Shown: positions 47,878-50,894 of the stretch, piece by piece
Position numbering within the stretch: the stretch's first letter is position 1
How the letters are laid out: each line of letters starts with the position of its first letter
DNA from: Streptomyces aureus
Lineage (GTDB): Bacteria > Actinomycetota > Actinomycetes > Streptomycetales > Streptomycetaceae
Reading direction: 5' to 3'
Length of the DNA stretch: 50,894 nt
Assembly: GCF_001418135.1 (NCBI RefSeq)
Contig: NZ_LIPQ01000029.1
Coordinates: forward strand, 1 to 50,894
Translations under genes and position numbers: made by a program
Notes under the pieces: model-generated
What the model was told of the DNA's origin: nothing
The model's database searches: none
What the model saw: the letters and a program-made list of their open reading frames with translations, nothing else

Positions 47878-49788
47878 CTACAGTCCCTTGATCGTGATCG
47901 TGACGGTGGAGCCCTCGGGCGCGGTGGAGCCACCCCTCACGGACTGGCCCGTGACCTCGCTGCCCAGATAGGGGAAGGACTTCTTGACCTCCACCTCGAA
48001 GCCCTCGTCCTCCAGGGCCGTACGCGCGTCGTCGACCGTCTCGCCGACGACGTCCGGGACCGCGACGAGCCGGGGGCCCTTGGAGACGGTGAGGGTGACG
48101 GTGTCGCCCTCGGCGGCCCGGCTGCCCTCGGCGAGCGACTGGGCGGCGACGGACCCGGCGGCCTCGGGGGAGTTGATCCGCTCCGGGGCCAGGACCACCT
48201 TGAGCCCCTCGTCCTGGAGCAGGGCCGTGGCGTCGGCGACGGTCCTGCCGGTGACATCGGGGACGTCGATCGGGGAGCCCTTGCTGACCACCAGGGCGAC
48301 GGCCGAGTCGGGGGCCCGCTCGGTGCCGGGCTCGGGGTCGGAGCCGATCACGGACCCCTGGGCGACGGTCTCGCTGAACTGCTGGGTGATCACCCCGGCG
48401 ACCAGGCCCTCCTTCGCGAGGACCTGCTCGGCCTCGGCGAGGGGCCTGTTCTTGAGGTTGGGCACCTTCACGATCTCGGGACCGCGGGAGAGGGTCAGGG
48501 CGACCGTGCCGTTGCCCCGGAGGCGCTCGCCGGGGGCCGGGTCGACGGCCATGACGGTGCCGCGCTCGTACACGTCGCTGAACGCGCGCTTCGTCGTGCC
48601 GACCTCGAGCCCGGCGTCGGTGATCCGCTTGGTCGCCTCGGTCTCCGTCTGGCCGAGCACGGCGGGGACCCGGGTGAACTGGCCGGAATTGATGTACCAG
48701 ACACCGGTGCCCAGGCCGAGGGCGAGCAGTACGCCCAGGACGAGGAGCAGAGGGCCGCGCGGGGGCCGGCGACGGCGGCCGGGCACGGGCGGCTCGGGGG
48801 CAGGCAGCCGGTTCGTGTGCAGGACCTGGTGCGCGTCGGCCGCGGCCTCGGCCGGTACGGCCCGGGCGATCACGCTGGTCCGGTCGTCCGCGGTGTCCCG
48901 GGCCCCCGCCCGGGCCTGCGGGGGCAGGGCGTCCAGCTGCTCCTCGCGGAGCGCGGCGCGGGCCTCCCGCAGCAGGGCGAGCAGGGCGACGGCGTCGTAC
49001 GGGCGGACCTCGGGGTTGCGGGCGGTGGCCCCCGCGACCAGCTCGTCCAGCTCCACGGCGAGCCCGGGAACGGTCGCCGAAGGGGCGGGCACGTCCGTGC
49101 TGAGGTGCTGGTAGAGCACGTGGGCGGGCGTGTCGCCGGCGTGCGGCTTGCCGCCGGTCAGCATCTCGTAGAGGACGACACCGCAGGCGTACACGTCGGC
49201 GCGGGTGTCGGCGGTGCCGTGCTCGATCTGCTCCGGTGCGAGGTACGAGACGGTCCCCAGGACCGATCCGGTGGTGGCGGTCGCCGAGCCCACCGCCCGT
49301 ACGAGACCGAAGTCGGCGACCTTGACCCGGCCGTCGTCCCCTATCAGGACGTTCTCCGGCTTCATGTCCCGGTGCACGAACCCGGCCCGGTGCGCGGCGC
49401 CGAGCGCGGCGAGCACCGGCTCCAGGATGTCCAGGGCGGCCCGGGGCGCGAGGGCGCCGCGCTCGCGCAGGACGTCCCGGAGGGTGCAGCCGGCGACGTA
49501 CTCCATCGCCAGATAGACGTACGCGCCCTCGGCGCCCTGGTCGAACACGCCGACGACGTTGGGGTGCGAGAGGCGGGCGACGGACTTCGCCTCGCGGATG
49601 AAGCGCTCGACGAACGCGGCGTCGGTGGCGAGGGCGGGGTGCATCACCTTGAGCGCGAGGACGCGGTCGAGGCGGGTGTCCACGGCCCGGTAGACCGTGG
49701 CCATCCCGCCGACGGCGATGCGCGCGTCGACGCGGTAGCGGCCGTCGAGCAGCCGCCCGACGAGGGGGTCCTGAAGGGTCGTGTCCAC
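47878..49788 (-). CDS. PASTA-domain Ser/Thr protein kinase (PknB-type)
   Basis: 636-aa transmembrane kinase. Cytoplasmic kinase domain (about 1-275) with K47 (LALKVM), HRDMKPEN (D141), DFG (D159) and APE-like SYLAPEQI; a linker; one transmembrane helix (about 345-363, GPLLLVLGVLLALGLGTG); and four extracellular PASTA repeats (about 369-636) that bind muropeptides or lipid II. It fits PknB-like kinases that couple wall synthesis to growth. GTG 49788 is leaderless-looking: TAGACT (49801-49796) ends 7 nt before it and no Shine-Dalgarno is present. The longer reading to 50139 runs across the thiG end. Confidence 0.94.
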   Translation of the reverse strand: MDTTLQDPLVGRLLDGRYRVDARIAVGGMATVYRAVDTRLDRVLALKVMHPALATDAAFVERFIREAKSVARLSHPNVVGVFDQGAEGAYVYLAMEYVAGCTLRDVLRERGALAPRAALDILEPVLAALGAAHRAGFVHRDMKPENVLIGDDGRVKVADFGLVRAVGSATATTGSVLGTVSYLAPEQIEHGTADTRADVYACGVVLYEMLTGGKPHAGDTPAHVLYQHLSTDVPAPSATVPGLAVELDELVAGATARNPEVRPYDAVALLALLREARAALREEQLDALPPQARAGARDTADDRTSVIARAVPAEAAADAHQVLHTNRLPAPEPPVPGRRRRPPRGPLLLVLGVLLALGLGTGVWYINSGQFTRVPAVLGQTETEATKRITDAGLEVGTTKRAFSDVYERGTVMAVDPAPGERLRGNGTVALTLSRGPEIVKVPNLKNRPLAEAEQVLAKEGLVAGVITQQFSETVAQGSVIGSDPEPGTERAPDSAVALVVSKGSPIDVPDVTGRTVADATALLQDEGLKVVLAPERINSPEAAGSVAAQSLAEGSRAAEGDTVTLTVSKGPRLVAVPDVVGETVDDARTALEDEGFEVEVKKSFPYLGSEVTGQSVRGGSTAPEGSTVTITIKGL

Positions 49789-49892
49789 GGCGTCGAGTCT
49801 ACGAGGGGGTGGGTGGGGGCTCGGTCCGTACGCCCCCGACTGCGACCCACCTGTGACGAGCCCCGCCCCCCGGCGTGGCCCGTGCGGTTGGA

Positions 49893-49912
49893 TACCGTCC
49901 TGCGGGACGGTA
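49893..49912 (-). terminator. Terminator after thiSG
   Basis: 8-bp stem TACCGTCC/GGACGGTA (49893-49900 with 49905-49912), 4-nt loop, downstream of thiG on the minus strand. Confidence 0.75.
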
Positions 49913-49943
49913 CCCACGGAGGTGGCGAGGGCGCGGCGGCACG

Positions 49944-50894
<951 letters not shown>

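Overview
This window is chromosomal DNA from a Streptomyces, probably close to the S. venezuelae group. The evidence is the very high GC content, GTG/TTG starts, overlapping ATGA/GTGA gene junctions and gene content. Gene order matches what I recall of the S. coelicolor core region around SCO2156 down to SCO2108. That is a memory-based comparison, not a search. Nearly all of it looks like core chromosome. I see no prophage, insertion sequence, CRISPR array, tRNA, rRNA or antibiotic cluster.

Layout. (1) 297-9575 holds the aerobic respiratory supercomplex: ctaC-ctaD-ctaF (aa3 oxidase subunits II, I, IV), then ctaE-qcrC-qcrA-qcrB (subunit III, diheme cytochrome c, Rieske protein, cytochrome b). 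The two blocks are separated by an L,D-transpeptidase gene and an oppositely oriented orphan receiver-like gene. (2) 9707-12651: trpD, then a SAM-IV-type riboswitch leader and a class V aminotransferase. (3) 12723-15534: a Lrp-type ligand-binding-domain protein overlapping a rhomboid protease gene (minus strand), and divergently a small zinc-ribbon protein with a NYN-domain protein. (4) 15802-19446: two tandem paralogous NlpC/P60 cell-wall hydrolases and a lipoprotein with a gluzincin-type HExxH motif. (5) 19499-25652: a PadR regulator divergent from a MATE exporter around a large palindrome, then three cell-envelope genes (DUF2079 membrane protein, GT87 mannosyltransferase-like protein, PimB-like GT4). 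(6) 25752-32691: an acyl-CoA synthetase, a metallophosphoesterase, a START-like protein, an ArsA-like ATPase with a degenerate P-loop, a DUF5304 protein, glucokinase glkA and an endonuclease/exonuclease/phosphatase-family protein. (7) 32758-38232: a membrane protein, an esterase, an acyltransferase, the MacS/MacR-type two-component system and D-lactate dehydrogenase. (8) 38229-44642: aromatic biosynthesis with trpE fused to its glutamine amidotransferase domain under a Trp-codon attenuator, a large amidase with FG-GAP-like repeats, and the class II DAHP synthase. (9) 44775-50894: bfd/bfr iron storage, a sulfite-oxidase-like protein, a His-rich DUF4396 protein behind a copper-type operator, endonuclease IV, a PASTA Ser/Thr kinase, and thiG with the end of thiS.

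Themes. Respiration, aromatic amino acid supply (aroH, trpE, trpD, each in its own transcription unit) and envelope remodelling dominate. RNA-level control is prominent: a Trp attenuator, a SAM-IV riboswitch whose platform can fold two mutually exclusive hairpins and ends in a six-codon open reading frame, and many strong bidirectional terminators. Eight starts sit 6-8 nt behind a TANNNT hexamer without a Shine-Dalgarno sequence and look leaderless, including the Trp leader peptide itself. No wholly new multigene system is evident. The best leads are the riboswitch plus mini-ORF leader, the palindrome over the ctaE start, the PadR palindrome, the His-rich DUF4396 gene with its operator, and the ATPase and receiver proteins that lack key residues.
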